A DNA stretch of 23,725 nt from Endozoicomonadaceae bacterium (lineage in GTDB: Bacteria > Pseudomonadota > Gammaproteobacteria > Pseudomonadales > Endozoicomonadaceae). A program made the translations under genes and the position numbers. Positions within the stretch are counted from its first letter, which is position 1. Each line of letters starts with the position of its first letter. Below, piece by piece: positions 15,417 to 23,725 of the stretch. The notes beneath the pieces were generated by a model, which searched no databases, had not been told where the DNA came from, and saw only the letters and a list, made by a program, of their open reading frames with translations. Location: contig JAGLCE010000091.1 in assembly GCA_023146365.1 (NCBI GenBank), positions 1-23,725 on the forward strand, written 5' to 3'.

Positions 15417-18400
15417 TCAATCAATCCAAACTCTGGCATTACGGAACATTCGCATCCAGGGACCATCTTCCTGCCATTCATCCGGATGCCAAGAGTTCTG
15501 AACGGTACGGAACACACGCTCAGCATGAGGCATCATGATGGTCTTACGACCATCTTCGGTCGTAAGACCGGTAATCCCTTCTGGAGAGCCATTAGGATTG
15601 AACGGATAACGATCCGTTACCTGACCATGGTTATCGACATAGCGCAAAGCCACCAAACCACTCTCACTGGTACGACAAACCGCCTCTTTAGAAGCAAACT
15701 CGGCACGGCCTTCACTATGAGCAATCGCAATAGGAATTCGATCACCCGCCATACCCGACAAAAAGATCGACGGACTTTTCTCAATCTGCACCATGGCGAC
15801 CCGCGCCTCAAACTGCTCAGAGCGGTTACGGACAAAGTGCGGCCAGAGCGATGCGCCGGGAATCAGCTCTCGCAAATTAGACAACATCTGGCAACCATTG
15901 CAGACACCCAACACAAAGTTGTCACTGCGTTCAAAAAATGTGGCAAACTGTTCACGTACCCTGCCATTGAACAGAATGGACTTCGCCCAACCCTCACCAG
16001 CACCCAACACATCACCGTACGAAAAACCACCACAAGCCACCAGACCAGAAAAGCCAGTAAGAGAGCGATCTCCGCTTATCAAGTCACTCATGTGAATATC
16101 AACAGCAACAAACCCTGCGCGGTCAAACGCAGCCGCCATTTCCACCTGACCATTGACGCCCTGCTCACGCAGAATCGCCACTGCTGGTCTGATGCCCTTG
16201 GCAATATAGGGTGCAGCGATATCCCGATCATGATTCCAGGCAATAAGAGTGTGCAGACCAGGATCCTGATCATCCAGCAGGTTATCAAACTCCTGTCGGG
16301 CGCACTCGGCATTGTCGCGCATTGCCTGAATCCAATAACTGGTTTCAGACCAGATCCGATGATAACGAATTCGGTTACCATTGATGAGCTCGTGGCCACG
16401 AAATATCAACTGGACCTCCTGCTTATCCATCAGGGTGCCAATGCGGTGCACACAACCAGACGACAACCCAAATTTGGCCAAGCGGTCCATCACATCGCCA
16501 ACCTCTTCGCAACGCACCTGAATCACGGCTCCCAGCTCTTCATTGAATAAGACAGGCAGCAAGTCAGTCTGACTCTTTGCCAGTTTGTCCAGCTCAATCC
16601 GGATACCGGTATGTCCGGCAAAGGCCATTTCAAACAACGTTACCAATAAACCACCATCTGAACGGTCGTGGTAAGCAACAATTTTCTGTTCATCAATCAA
16701 CTGTTGGATAGCCGAAAAGAAAGCTTTCATCTCTTCCGCACTGTCCAGGTCCGGCGGCACGTTACCCAACTGACGATAGACTTGCGCCAACGCAGAACCA
16801 CCGAGACGGCTCTGTCCACGACCCAAATCGATCAGCACTAGCTCAGTGTCACCCAGGTCAGTGCGCAGCTGAGGGGTCACCGTCTTACGCACATCCAGCA
16901 CCGGCGAAAACGCTGAGATAATCAGAGAAAGCGGCGATGTAACAGACTTCTCAGCGCCATCCTCATGCCAGACCGTGCGCATGGACATAGAGTCCTTACC
17001 CACCGGAATGGTAATACCCAGCGCGGGACACAGCTCCATCCCCACGGCCTGGACCGTATCGTACAGACACTCCCCCTCTCCCGAATGAGAAGCCGCTGAC
17101 ATCCAGTTAGCGGAAAGGCGGATATCCGACAAACGACCAATACGGGCACTGGCAATATTGGTGATGGCTTCACCAATCGCCATTCTTCCAGAGGCCGGAC
17201 CATCCAACAACGCCACCGGTGCACGCTCCCCCATGGCCATCGCTTCACCGGTGTTAACATCAAAGCTGGTCGTGGTCACGGCGCAGTCCGCAACCGGCAC
17301 CTGCCAGGGACCCACCATCTGGTCACGGCTGACCATTCCGGTAATTGAACGATCACCAATCGTAATCAAAAAACCCTTACTGGCAACGGTCGGGAGCCTC
17401 AAAACACGCTCAATCGCTTCTATCAGTTCAACATCGATCAAATCCAATGACTTGCGCTCAAAACTCTGACGCTCAATAGAGCGATGCATCTGAGGCGACT
17501 TGCCCAGCAGTACGTCCAGGGGCATATCAACAGCATTATTGTCGAAATAAGCATCTGATAGCCGCAGACGCTCTTCATCAGTCGCGATACCCACCACTGC
17601 GAATGGACAGCGTTCACGTCGGCAGATCGCCTCGAAACGTGCCATATCCTCCGACTCAACCGCCATCACATAGCGTTCCTGAGACTCATTGCACCATATC
17701 GCCAGCGGTGACATGCCAGGTTCATCGTTAGGGATGTTGCGCAGATCAAAATGACCGCCTCGACCACCGTCACTAACCAGTTCAGGGAACGCATTTGACA
17801 GACCACCTGCACCTACATCATGAATAAAACGAATCGGATTATGATCACCCAGCTGCCAGCAACGGTCGATCACCTCCTGACAGCGACGCTCCATCTCTGG
17901 ATTTCCCCGCTGGACAGATGCAAAATCGAGATCGGCCTGACTCTCACCGGTACTCATGGATGAGGCAGCGCTGCCACCCAAACCAATCTGCATGGCAGGA
18001 CCACCCAAGACAATCAGTTTGGCACCAGCAGTAAAATCAGCCTTCTGTACATGGTCAGCCCGAATATTCCCCAAGCCACCGGCAATCATGATCGGCTTGT
18101 GATAACCACGCACCTCTTCACCGCTCGGTCCACTGATCTTCTCCTCATAAGTACGAAAGTAACCGCAGAGGTTGGGACGACCAAACTCATTATTGAAACT
18201 AGCACCACCGAGTGGGCCTTCAATCATGATATCCAGCGCAGAGACAATACGATCCGGCTTGCCGAAATCCGCTTCCCAAGGCTGTTCATAACCGGGAATA
18301 CGGAGGTTGGACACCGAGAATCCGGTCAACCCAGCCTTAGGCTTAGCACCTCGCCCCGTGGCACCCTCATCACGAATCTCACCGCCGGAGCCGGTAGAAG

Positions 18401-19322
18401 CACCCGGATAAGGCGCGATGGCGGTGGGATGGTTGTGGGTTTCTACTTTCATAAGGATATGGACATCTTCCTCATGAAAACCGTATTCGTGAGAGTCTGG
18501 ATCTGGGAAAAAACGACCAGCCCGAGAGCCCTTGATGACCGAGGCGTTATCCTTGTAGGCAGACAAAACGCCATCAGAGTTCATTTCCCAAGTATTGCGA
18601 ATCATGTCAAACAGGGATTTACCTTGGGCTTCGCCGTCAACGTCCCAAGAAGCATTGAAAATCTTGTGCCGACAGTGCTCGGAATTGGCCTGAGCAAACA
18701 TCATCACCTCAACATCGGTGGGATCACGCTGGATTCGGTCAAAATATTCCAACAGGTAGTCAATTTCGTCATCTGCCAGAGCCAATCCCAACTCAGTATT
18801 GGCCGCTTCCAATGCCACACGACCGCGGGAAAGCACCGGTACCGACGTCAAGGGGCTGGGCTCAGCCTCACTAAACAAACCGATCGCCGCTTCCAAGTTA
18901 TGCAGTACGGTTTCAGTCATCGGGTCATGCAGACTATCGCCGATCCTAGCAACCACTGCCGCATCAGGCTCAGCATCCATCCGAACATAGTAAGCGATAC
19001 CACGCTCCAACCGTTGGACTTGAATCAAGCCACAGTTACGGGCAATATCCGTCGCTCTACTGGACCAAGGGGAGATCGTGCCGAGCCTTGGTATCACAAG
19101 AAACAGCTGTCCAACAGGCTTGCGAGGTTCAATCTTAGGGCCGTAGCACAGTAACTGTCGCAGAATCATCTGCTCATTGGCCGTTAACGATGCAGAGAGA
19201 TGGGCAAAATGCATGAACTCAGCGTACAGATCAACGACACCGGCAATCTTCTGCTGAAGCGTTTTCAGGCATTTATCGGAATGGAAAGCAGACAGTGCAG
19301 GATTGCCGCATAGAATCTCCAT
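15417..19322 (-). CDS. purL: Phosphoribosylformylglycinamidine synthase (FGAR amidotransferase), large single-chain form
   Basis: This enzyme converts FGAR, glutamine and ATP to FGAM in step four of purine synthesis. The protein has about 1301 residues, matching the gammaproteobacterial fused form (E. coli 1295). Visible regions are the N-terminal MEILCGNPALSAF, the synthetase part with KVETHNHPTAIAPYPGASTG and GLGGSAASSM, and a second half with PVGKDSMSMRT. The C-terminal glutaminase has FSYGDVLGAGEGWAKSI, the nucleophile Cys in GVCNGCQM, and His/Glu in PHAERVF. ATG at 19322 matches family starts. A TTG six bases upstream (19328) is also in frame and sits 5 nt after a GAGGG, so initiation there is possible. 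It is more GC-rich than the island to its left and is intact. The gene is convergent with brxL and divergent from the mltF-like gene. Confidence 0.97.
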   Translation of the reverse strand: MEILCGNPALSAFHSDKCLKTLQQKIAGVVDLYAEFMHFAHLSASLTANEQMILRQLLCYGPKIEPRKPVGQLFLVIPRLGTISPWSSRATDIARNCGLIQVQRLERGIAYYVRMDAEPDAAVVARIGDSLHDPMTETVLHNLEAAIGLFSEAEPSPLTSVPVLSRGRVALEAANTELGLALADDEIDYLLEYFDRIQRDPTDVEVMMFAQANSEHCRHKIFNASWDVDGEAQGKSLFDMIRNTWEMNSDGVLSAYKDNASVIKGSRAGRFFPDPDSHEYGFHEEDVHILMKVETHNHPTAIAPYPGASTGSGGEIRDEGATGRGAKPKAGLTGFSVSNLRIPGYEQPWEADFGKPDRIVSALDIMIEGPLGGASFNNEFGRPNLCGYFRTYEEKISGPSGEEVRGYHKPIMIAGGLGNIRADHVQKADFTAGAKLIVLGGPAMQIGLGGSAASSMSTGESQADLDFASVQRGNPEMERRCQEVIDRCWQLGDHNPIRFIHDVGAGGLSNAFPELVSDGGRGGHFDLRNIPNDEPGMSPLAIWCNESQERYVMAVESEDMARFEAICRRERCPFAVVGIATDEERLRLSDAYFDNNAVDMPLDVLLGKSPQMHRSIERQSFERKSLDLIDVELIEAIERVLRLPTVASKGFLITIGDRSITGMVSRDQMVGPWQVPVADCAVTTTSFDVNTGEAMAMGERAPVALLDGPASGRMAIGEAITNIASARIGRLSDIRLSANWMSAASHSGEGECLYDTVQAVGMELCPALGITIPVGKDSMSMRTVWHEDGAEKSVTSPLSLIISAFSPVLDVRKTVTPQLRTDLGDTELVLIDLGRGQSRLGGSALAQVYRQLGNVPPDLDSAEEMKAFFSAIQQLIDEQKIVAYHDRSDGGLLVTLFEMAFAGHTGIRIELDKLAKSQTDLLPVLFNEELGAVIQVRCEEVGDVMDRLAKFGLSSGCVHRIGTLMDKQEVQLIFRGHELINGNRIRYHRIWSETSYWIQAMRDNAECARQEFDNLLDDQDPGLHTLIAWNHDRDIAAPYIAKGIRPAVAILREQGVNGQVEMAAAFDRAGFVAVDIHMSDLISGDRSLTGFSGLVACGGFSYGDVLGAGEGWAKSILFNGRVREQFATFFERSDNFVLGVCNGCQMLSNLRELIPGASLWPHFVRNRSEQFEARVAMVQIEKSPSIFLSGMAGDRIPIAIAHSEGRAEFASKEAVCRTSESGLVALRYVDNHGQVTDRYPFNPNGSPEGITGLTTEDGRKTIMMPHAERVFRTVQNSWHPDEWQEDGPWMRMFRNARVWID

Positions 19323-19375
19323 GGTCAAATGAACCCTCTAAATCCGGGAGAAATTGGCAAGCACCGAAAATAATG

Positions 19376-19404
19376 TTTACGAGTACTCAGAGTGCGCATA
19401 TAAT
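19376..19404 (+). promoter_or_regulatory. Candidate sigma70 promoter for the mltF-like gene
   Basis: TTTACG (19376-19381, 4/6) and a perfect TATAAT (19399-19404) are separated by 17 bp in the purL/mltF divergent intergenic region. Predicted transcription start is near 19411, giving a leader of about 50 nt. The same AT-rich segment could hold a minus-strand -10 element for purL, with TTCAAC at 19425-19420 as its -35. Confidence 0.5.
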
Positions 19405-19460
19405 ATAGAAAACTGTCTAGTTGAACCAGTCAGCAATTACCCTGTTTTGTTGCTCTTTGC

Positions 19461-20411
19461 ATGGCACTCGTACACTTGTTTGTTTATTTTTGTTTATTGG
19501 TTGTTACAAGATTGCTCTCTACTAACAAAAAAGTATTCATTATTGTGCCAATACTGATACCCTATATTTGGTTAACTTGGCGTCAAGCGGTACGTTGCTT
19601 AAAACCGTTGCCATGGGCTACAGTCCTGCTGATCGGGTGCGACAACTCACCGAAGTACAGCAGCATCTGCCACGCCCACATGACAACTATGATTGCCAGT
19701 CAGCAGGCCTGCATCCCACATATCAGCCACAACACTAACCGCCACACCCAACAACTCAGCTGGGCGTATTATCTCGACAACACCATCGCAGAACCCCTCT
19801 TCAATCCGAAGTTAAACATCATCTCCACTCACCTGTCTGCCGCTGAAAGCGTCAGTCTCAATATTCACATCGCTCAACGTCTGCCGAAATTCGAACCGCT
19901 GCTTCGACGAATTGCCAAGGAACACCATATGGACTGGCACCTCCTGGCAGCCATCAGTTACCAGGAATCTCATTGGAAGCCCCGAGCCCGATCACCCACC
20001 GGAGTACGAGGCATGATGATGCTAACCCTCAAAACAGCTCGGGAGGTCGGAATACGTAATCGACTCGATGCTGAACAAAGCCTGCGTGGAGGAGCCATCT
20101 ACCTAAACCGGATTTATAAACGGCTGCCTAAGACCATTATTGAACAAGATCGATTATGGATCGCGCTGGCCGCCTACAACGTCGGCATGGGACATGTCCA
20201 TGATGCTCGTGAACTCACTCTACAGGCCGGCGCTAATCCGGATAAATGGGAAGACCTGCGGTTCCGATTGCTTCTGCTAGAGCAATCCTGGTGGTATCAA
20301 CAAACCCACTACGGCTATGCCAAGGGGTCAGAGCCGGTACGTTATGTCGAGAACATTCGTCTGTTCTACCAACATCTTCAACATCCAAAGGTGCTTGCAC
20401 GATCCAGCTGA
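19461..20411 (+). CDS. MltF-type membrane-bound lytic transglycosylase, N-terminal solute-binding domain reduced or lost
   Basis: Lytic transglycosylases cleave peptidoglycan between MurNAc and GlcNAc. Residues ~135-310 are a clear MltF catalytic (SLT) domain: DWHLLAAISYQESHWKPRAR with catalytic Glu169, SPTGVRGMMMLT, GGAIYL, ALAAYNVGMGH and GSEPVRYVENIRLFY. Full MltF proteins have ~450-500 residues with an extracellular solute-binding (SBP_bac_3-like) domain first. Here there are only 316 residues. The N-terminal part has hydrophobic stretches (about 4-19 and 26-40) and a possible lipobox LLIGC near residue 59. Only a short piece (LSWAYYLDNTIAEPLF, ~100-115) looks like the end of the solute-binding domain. 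The first ~95 residues are uncertain, the start has no obvious ribosome binding site, and the gene may be truncated. Its stop lies one base from the tadA stop (convergent). Confidence 0.8.
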   Translation: MALVHLFVYFCLLVVTRLLSTNKKVFIIVPILIPYIWLTWRQAVRCLKPLPWATVLLIGCDNSPKYSSICHAHMTTMIASQQACIPHISHNTNRHTQQLSWAYYLDNTIAEPLFNPKLNIISTHLSAAESVSLNIHIAQRLPKFEPLLRRIAKEHHMDWHLLAAISYQESHWKPRARSPTGVRGMMMLTLKTAREVGIRNRLDAEQSLRGGAIYLNRIYKRLPKTIIEQDRLWIALAAYNVGMGHVHDARELTLQAGANPDKWEDLRFRLLLLEQSWWYQQTHYGYAKGSEPVRYVENIRLFYQHLQHPKVLARSS

Positions 20412-20412
20412 T

Positions 20413-20901
20413 TCAACCACCAGTCCGCCGTTTTTCCTGTTTTTTCTCCAGGCGTCGGCAACGAAAAAAGTCAGACAACAATTGTGAGCAATCATCCTCC
20501 AACACACCACCGGTCACGACCACTTCGTGATTCAGCCATGACATCTCCAGCAGCCGAGCCTGACTAGCAATCACCCCTGCCTTCGGTTCTCGAGCACCAT
20601 AAATGAGCCGCCGGATACGACTGTGAACCATGGCACCAGCACACATGGTGCAGGGTTCAAGTGTGACATAGAGATCACAATTCACCAGCCGGTAATTGTT
20701 GACAGTGGATGCCGCATCACGAAGGGCTTGGATTTCAGCATGAGCGACAGGGTCTACTCGGCTGATAAGGCTATTATAACCTCGCCCTACAATCCGGTTC
20801 TCATAAACAACGATGGCGCCGACCGGTACTTCATTGAGCGCCGCACCCAGCCGAGCGAGACGGAGGGCTTCCTGCATCCAACATTGATCGGTTTTCTGCA
20901 T
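20413..20901 (-). CDS. tadA: tRNA-specific adenosine deaminase TadA (A34 to inosine)
   Basis: TadA deaminates adenosine 34 of tRNA-Arg(ACG) to inosine for wobble decoding. The 162-residue protein has the zinc-binding and catalytic motifs HAEIQAL (His ligand and catalytic Glu) and EPCTMCAGAMVHSRI (two Cys ligands), plus the N-terminal MQEALRLARLGAALNEVPVG and the GRGYN segment. ATG at 20901 is preferred; a GTG directly before it (20904) is also in frame. It is convergent with the mltF-like gene, and the purL-mltF-tadA neighbourhood is typical of gammaproteobacteria. Length and motifs are normal. Confidence 0.95.
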   Translation of the reverse strand: MQKTDQCWMQEALRLARLGAALNEVPVGAIVVYENRIVGRGYNSLISRVDPVAHAEIQALRDAASTVNNYRLVNCDLYVTLEPCTMCAGAMVHSRIRRLIYGAREPKAGVIASQARLLEMSWLNHEVVVTGGVLEDDCSQLLSDFFRCRRLEKKQEKRRTGG

Positions 20902-20936
20902 CACAACAAAAGCCTGCCATCATTTAAAATGGTGCA

Positions 20937-20964
20937 ATTATAACAGTCTACCGAGGCATGAAAA
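20937..20964 (-). promoter_or_regulatory. Candidate tadA promoter
   Basis: On the minus strand a perfect TATAAT (20942-20937) is preceded, after 16 bp, by TTTTCA (20964-20959, 4/6 to TTGACA). Predicted transcription start is about 30 nt upstream of the tadA ATG. The -35 box shares bases with the T-tract of the terminator for the adhesin gene. Confidence 0.45.
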
Positions 20965-20979
20965 AAGTGCCAACGGCAC
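20961..20979 (-). terminator. Rho-independent terminator of the RTX adhesin gene
   Basis: On the minus strand GTGCC-GTT-GGCAC (20979-20967) is followed by six T (20966-20961). The 5-bp GC-rich stem with a tight 3-nt loop and a U-tract fits an intrinsic terminator. It lies about 180 bp past the adhesin stop and directly before the tadA promoter. Confidence 0.6.
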
Positions 20980-21161
20980 GTCATCGCTACCTTGCCTAAT
21001 CGGAGCGGATGTGTACCGGTTGAGCAGATAATCATGAAAACAATGGCGTGGCAGAGGAACCACCACGACTCGAAGAGAAAAGGCTGAAGTCACCGACTCA
21101 TCCACCCTGCAAAAGCCTTCGTCACTGCCTGCACCCGGAGACAATCGACTATCCGTATTGA

Positions 21162-23725
21162 TCAGCCATCAAAGCTCAAGTTACCGTTCTGCAGCATGCT
21201 ATTTAATATCGCATTACTATCGCCCAGACTGGACAGGTCAACATCCTGCAAAACGATCTTCTGAGACACATCGCCATCGGCACCGGATGGGCGAACATTG
21301 ATCTCAGTACTACCGTCGACCACCGCAATCTCCAAAAATTGGTCAATGGTTTCCGCCGTCTCACCGGACAACAACTGACTGAGGTCAATGGCATCCCCTT
21401 GAGCACCCACGCTAAAATCCGTAATAGTATCCACGGCCATGGAGGACTCATCATCAGCAATCCAGACGAAGGTATCGGAACCCGTTCCACCGGTCAGCGT
21501 GTCATTCCCAGCACCACCGATCAGGATGTCATCCCCGGCACCACCGATCAGCAGATCATTCCCCGCACCACCTTTCAGAGTATCATTCCCAGCACCACCA
21601 TCTATGATGTCATTATCGGCACCACCGATCAGCAGATCATTCCCCGCACCACCATTCAGAGTATCATTCCCAGCACCACCCTCTATGATGTCATTATCGA
21701 CACTACCTACTAAGAAGTCGTCCCCATCCCCACCCGCTATTACACTCTGAACCTTAAAGGTTTGACTAGCAGAATTGGTTGCTGTACTTCCATCACTACT
21801 CTCTACAGTGGTAACGCTGGTAGTAATTACAAAATCTCCATGAAAGTTATTGGGAGGCGTTACGCTAAGATTATTTAAGTCCCAACCATTAACATCTACA
21901 TTGGTTCCTGCAACACTCACGGTAATACTGTTATTTCCATCTTGTACTGTAACACCTACTGCAAGACCATCTAAAGTAATTGACTGAATACTTTCAGAAC
22001 CATCGGTATCGATAAGTGCTGTATTAATAACAATGTCGATTGGGTCATTTTCTACCAATACTTCTATTTGAACCACTTTAATATTGTCTAAAACAGCCCC
22101 GACGCCATTACTTCCTGGTGCATTTAACTCAACTCTTGGGTTTTCAGTAGTGGCTGTAAACTCATAAGTATAACTTTGCCATCCAAGGTCTGGTAAAATG
22201 GTGTCAACAACAACCCCTTCCCACATAACATCTACAGCAGACTCACTTCCCTCATAATTTGGCCTAGCAGAAAGATCAAAGGTTAAACTTACTTTTTCAC
22301 CTGGTTGAATATCAACGTTTTGATAGATATTACTCTCATCACCTGCGCTTCTCTCAAGCTCAATGACTTGGCCTCTGTCATTTGAAACCCCAAAAATAAT
22401 GTCTGAATTAGCTTCAAAAAGTCCACCGTGATTGTCTGTTGTCCAATTTGCAAGGGTTGCACTACCGCCACCACCCGAGATTGATTGATCCGAGAATACT
22501 TGAACTTCTTTTTGTGTTAATGTGATACTTGCAGCATCTGCAACTGCAGCTACATTAACAGTTGAAGTTTGTATATGTGTTGCGCCATTATTATCTGTTG
22601 CGGTAACAGTAATGGTATCGTCACCTGAGTAGTTTTCATCTGGAGAGTAAGAAATAGTTCCATTGCTATTGACTGTTACTGTTCCGTGTTCTGCTGAAGC
22701 AGACGTAGTAACGGTTCCGTCAATATCATTTGCTTCAAAGTTAATACTTGTGTTTCCATCTTCATCCACTGATGCTGTTGAGTCGAGTCTCAGCGTTGGC
22801 GCGGCGTTTGTACCCTCAATGCTAAAGTTAGCAACACCGTTTGATGTACTATAACTATCACTGACTTCATAGCTTAATACAACATCAACACTTTCACCAA
22901 TCGCTAAAGTACCGTTTGGAACGATTTCAATTTGTTCAACTCCATCAACCGTAATAACATTCGCCGTACCAATAATCTTTCCATTAGAATCTTGTACTGT
23001 ACCTACATTCGTTATCTCTAGACTATCTCCTTCAGCATCAGAATCGTTACCTAGAACATTTATCATTAAACGTTCATCTTCTGTTATTTCTAGCTGATCA
23101 TTCCAGTCAGATGTATTGGCAGATATTTCTACATTATCAATTCCCCATGACTCATCTGAAACGCCAGAATTAAGCGTTGAACCAAACCCAAGTTTTACAG
23201 AACCATTTTCATCAAGTGTAACATCAAGAGAATAATGTTTAATACCCTCACTACCAGTATTTAAAAATTCATTTGAACTGGTTGTATCGTCAACACCAGT
23301 AGGGCCTTCCGTTCCATGTCTATGTTGAAATGTGTCATCTATTACCATCCCACCATCTACAAAAGCTCTAAAATTTTCAGCGTCCCAAGAGTCGATGACA
23401 TACATATCAAAATCAATGGTAACCGTTGCACCCGCGTGCTCTGAACCATAAGAGAATGTTTTAGAAACGCCCTCTCCACCACCAGTTCCTCCAAATCTAC
23501 CTAAGAATTGACCTAACTCTCCACTACTTGTAGTTGTTAAATTATTATTCCAACCACTTGCCCCATCTGAAAAATCTTCTTTAGTCAGTACGGTTGTATC
23601 ATCGTAACCTGTCGCTCCATAAGAATCAGCTGCGGCAACAGGCGCATCATTGGTGCCAGTCACCGTAATGGTGGCCGTAGATGTTGACGTTGCCCCCTCG
23701 TCATCGGAGATAACATAATTTACGG
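21162..23725 (-). CDS. Large RTX/cadherin-like adhesin secreted by a type I system (C-terminal part; start outside the window)
   Basis: The frame is open from the window end (VNYVISDDEGATSTSTATIT and then VTGTNDAPV, a VCBS-type repeat end) to TGA at 21162, so at least 854 codons are present. In order, counting from the GTG at 23663: a jelly-roll/lectin-like domain (~10-195), a cadherin/Ig-like block ending NAAPTL (~200-290), a cadherin-like repeat with GTISYSPDENYSGDDTITVT (~300-375), a second jelly-roll or carbohydrate-binding-like domain (~390-555), another Ig-like block (~560-645), RTX nonapeptides GGxGxDxLx (~650-720) that bind Ca2+, and a type I secretion C-terminal target domain (TFVWIADDES ... 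DTITDFSVGAQGDAIDLSQL). It should be exported without a signal peptide and act in surface attachment or biofilm. The middle is more AT-rich than both ends, suggesting domain exchange. No ABC exporter is visible here. Confidence 0.9.
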   Translation of the reverse strand, partial: VNYVISDDEGATSTSTATITVTGTNDAPVAAADSYGATGYDDTTVLTKEDFSDGASGWNNNLTTTSSGELGQFLGRFGGTGGGEGVSKTFSYGSEHAGATVTIDFDMYVIDSWDAENFRAFVDGGMVIDDTFQHRHGTEGPTGVDDTTSSNEFLNTGSEGIKHYSLDVTLDENGSVKLGFGSTLNSGVSDESWGIDNVEISANTSDWNDQLEITEDERLMINVLGNDSDAEGDSLEITNVGTVQDSNGKIIGTANVITVDGVEQIEIVPNGTLAIGESVDVVLSYEVSDSYSTSNGVANFSIEGTNAAPTLRLDSTASVDEDGNTSINFEANDIDGTVTTSASAEHGTVTVNSNGTISYSPDENYSGDDTITVTATDNNGATHIQTSTVNVAAVADAASITLTQKEVQVFSDQSISGGGGSATLANWTTDNHGGLFEANSDIIFGVSNDRGQVIELERSAGDESNIYQNVDIQPGEKVSLTFDLSARPNYEGSESAVDVMWEGVVVDTILPDLGWQSYTYEFTATTENPRVELNAPGSNGVGAVLDNIKVVQIEVLVENDPIDIVINTALIDTDGSESIQSITLDGLAVGVTVQDGNNSITVSVAGTNVDVNGWDLNNLSVTPPNNFHGDFVITTSVTTVESSDGSTATNSASQTFKVQSVIAGGDGDDFLVGSVDNDIIEGGAGNDTLNGGAGNDLLIGGADNDIIDGGAGNDTLKGGAGNDLLIGGAGDDILIGGAGNDTLTGGTGSDTFVWIADDESSMAVDTITDFSVGAQGDAIDLSQLLSGETAETIDQFLEIAVVDGSTEINVRPSGADGDVSQKIVLQDVDLSSLGDSNAILNSMLQNGNLSFDG
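21538..21699. repeat. 81-bp tandem duplication in the RTX repeat region
   Basis: Two adjacent 81-bp units (21538-21618 and 21619-21699) are nearly identical. Each encodes 27 residues, i.e. three RTX nonapeptides of the form GGAGNDTLx-GGAGNDLLI-GGADNDIID. A less similar older unit adjoins on the left. Identity at the DNA level shows a recent expansion. Confidence 0.75.

Noticed and set aside
15486..16550. 354-codon plus-strand ORF opposite purL, and the 367-codon one at 18051-19154
   Set aside because: Both lie antisense to the well-conserved purL coding frame and show no protein-like motifs; they are reading-frame shadows of a GC-rich gene.
21480..21710. Regularly spaced repeats that might suggest a CRISPR array
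   Set aside because: The periodicity is 27 bp/81 bp in a coding frame for RTX nonapeptides, with no unique spacers and no cas genes.
21339..21750. Plus-strand ORFs with repetitive Pro/Thr/Ile peptides
   Set aside because: They are the antisense translation of the RTX repeats.

Overview
The window looks like a gammaproteobacterial chromosome, probably from a marine or other aquatic lineage. The backbone order purL, mltF-type lytic transglycosylase, tadA is the familiar gammaproteobacterial arrangement. PurL is the long single-chain form (about 1300 aa), and a large Ca2+-binding type I-secreted adhesin lies next to it. No genus can be fixed from this sequence alone.

Positions about 100-15265 (+ strand) are a defence island built on a BREX type 1 operon in advanced decay. 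The order is: small HTH regulator; an in-frame chimera joining the body of BrxA to the last ~180 residues of BrxC (brxB and most of brxC gone); an intact RecQ-type helicase with a C-terminal phosphoribosyltransferase domain; an intact DprA/Smf-like protein; a PglX methyltransferase N-terminal fragment lacking the SAM-binding motif I region; a broken Fic gene and a broken small unknown gene; a second piece of PglX running into a YhcG/DUF1016 nuclease remnant; about 0.9 kb of non-coding debris with a REP-like inverted pair; an intact reading frame for an IRG-like (immunity-related GTPase) protein with degenerate GTPase motifs; debris with two tiny coupled ORFs; a frameshifted AlbA/HATPase-type gene; pglZ with an internal deletion and frameshift; and brxL with one in-frame TAG. 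No core BREX gene is intact, so phage exclusion by the canonical route (PglX methylation plus BrxC/PglZ/BrxL) should be lost.

The damage is not even. The 5' block (HTH, brxA::brxC, recQ-PRT, dprA, about 4.4 kb) stays fully open, with ATGA, TAAATG and TAATG junctions. Its one large deletion preserved the frame and the translational coupling into the helicase. Everything 3' of pglX carries stops or frameshifts, except the IRG-like gene. The simplest reading is that the helicase-PRTase/DprA pair is still under selection as a stand-alone module, and the IRG-like gene may be a second survivor. These two are the best candidates for under-described biology here.

Positions 15417-20901 are housekeeping: purL (-), divergent from an N-terminally reduced mltF-like lytic transglycosylase (+), which converges on tadA (-). 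Positions 21162 to the window end (- strand) hold the C-terminal 855 or so codons of a large RTX adhesin. It has Ig/cadherin-like and jelly-roll-like domains, nonapeptide Ca2+ repeats with an 81-bp duplication, and a type I secretion signal. Its start lies outside the window.
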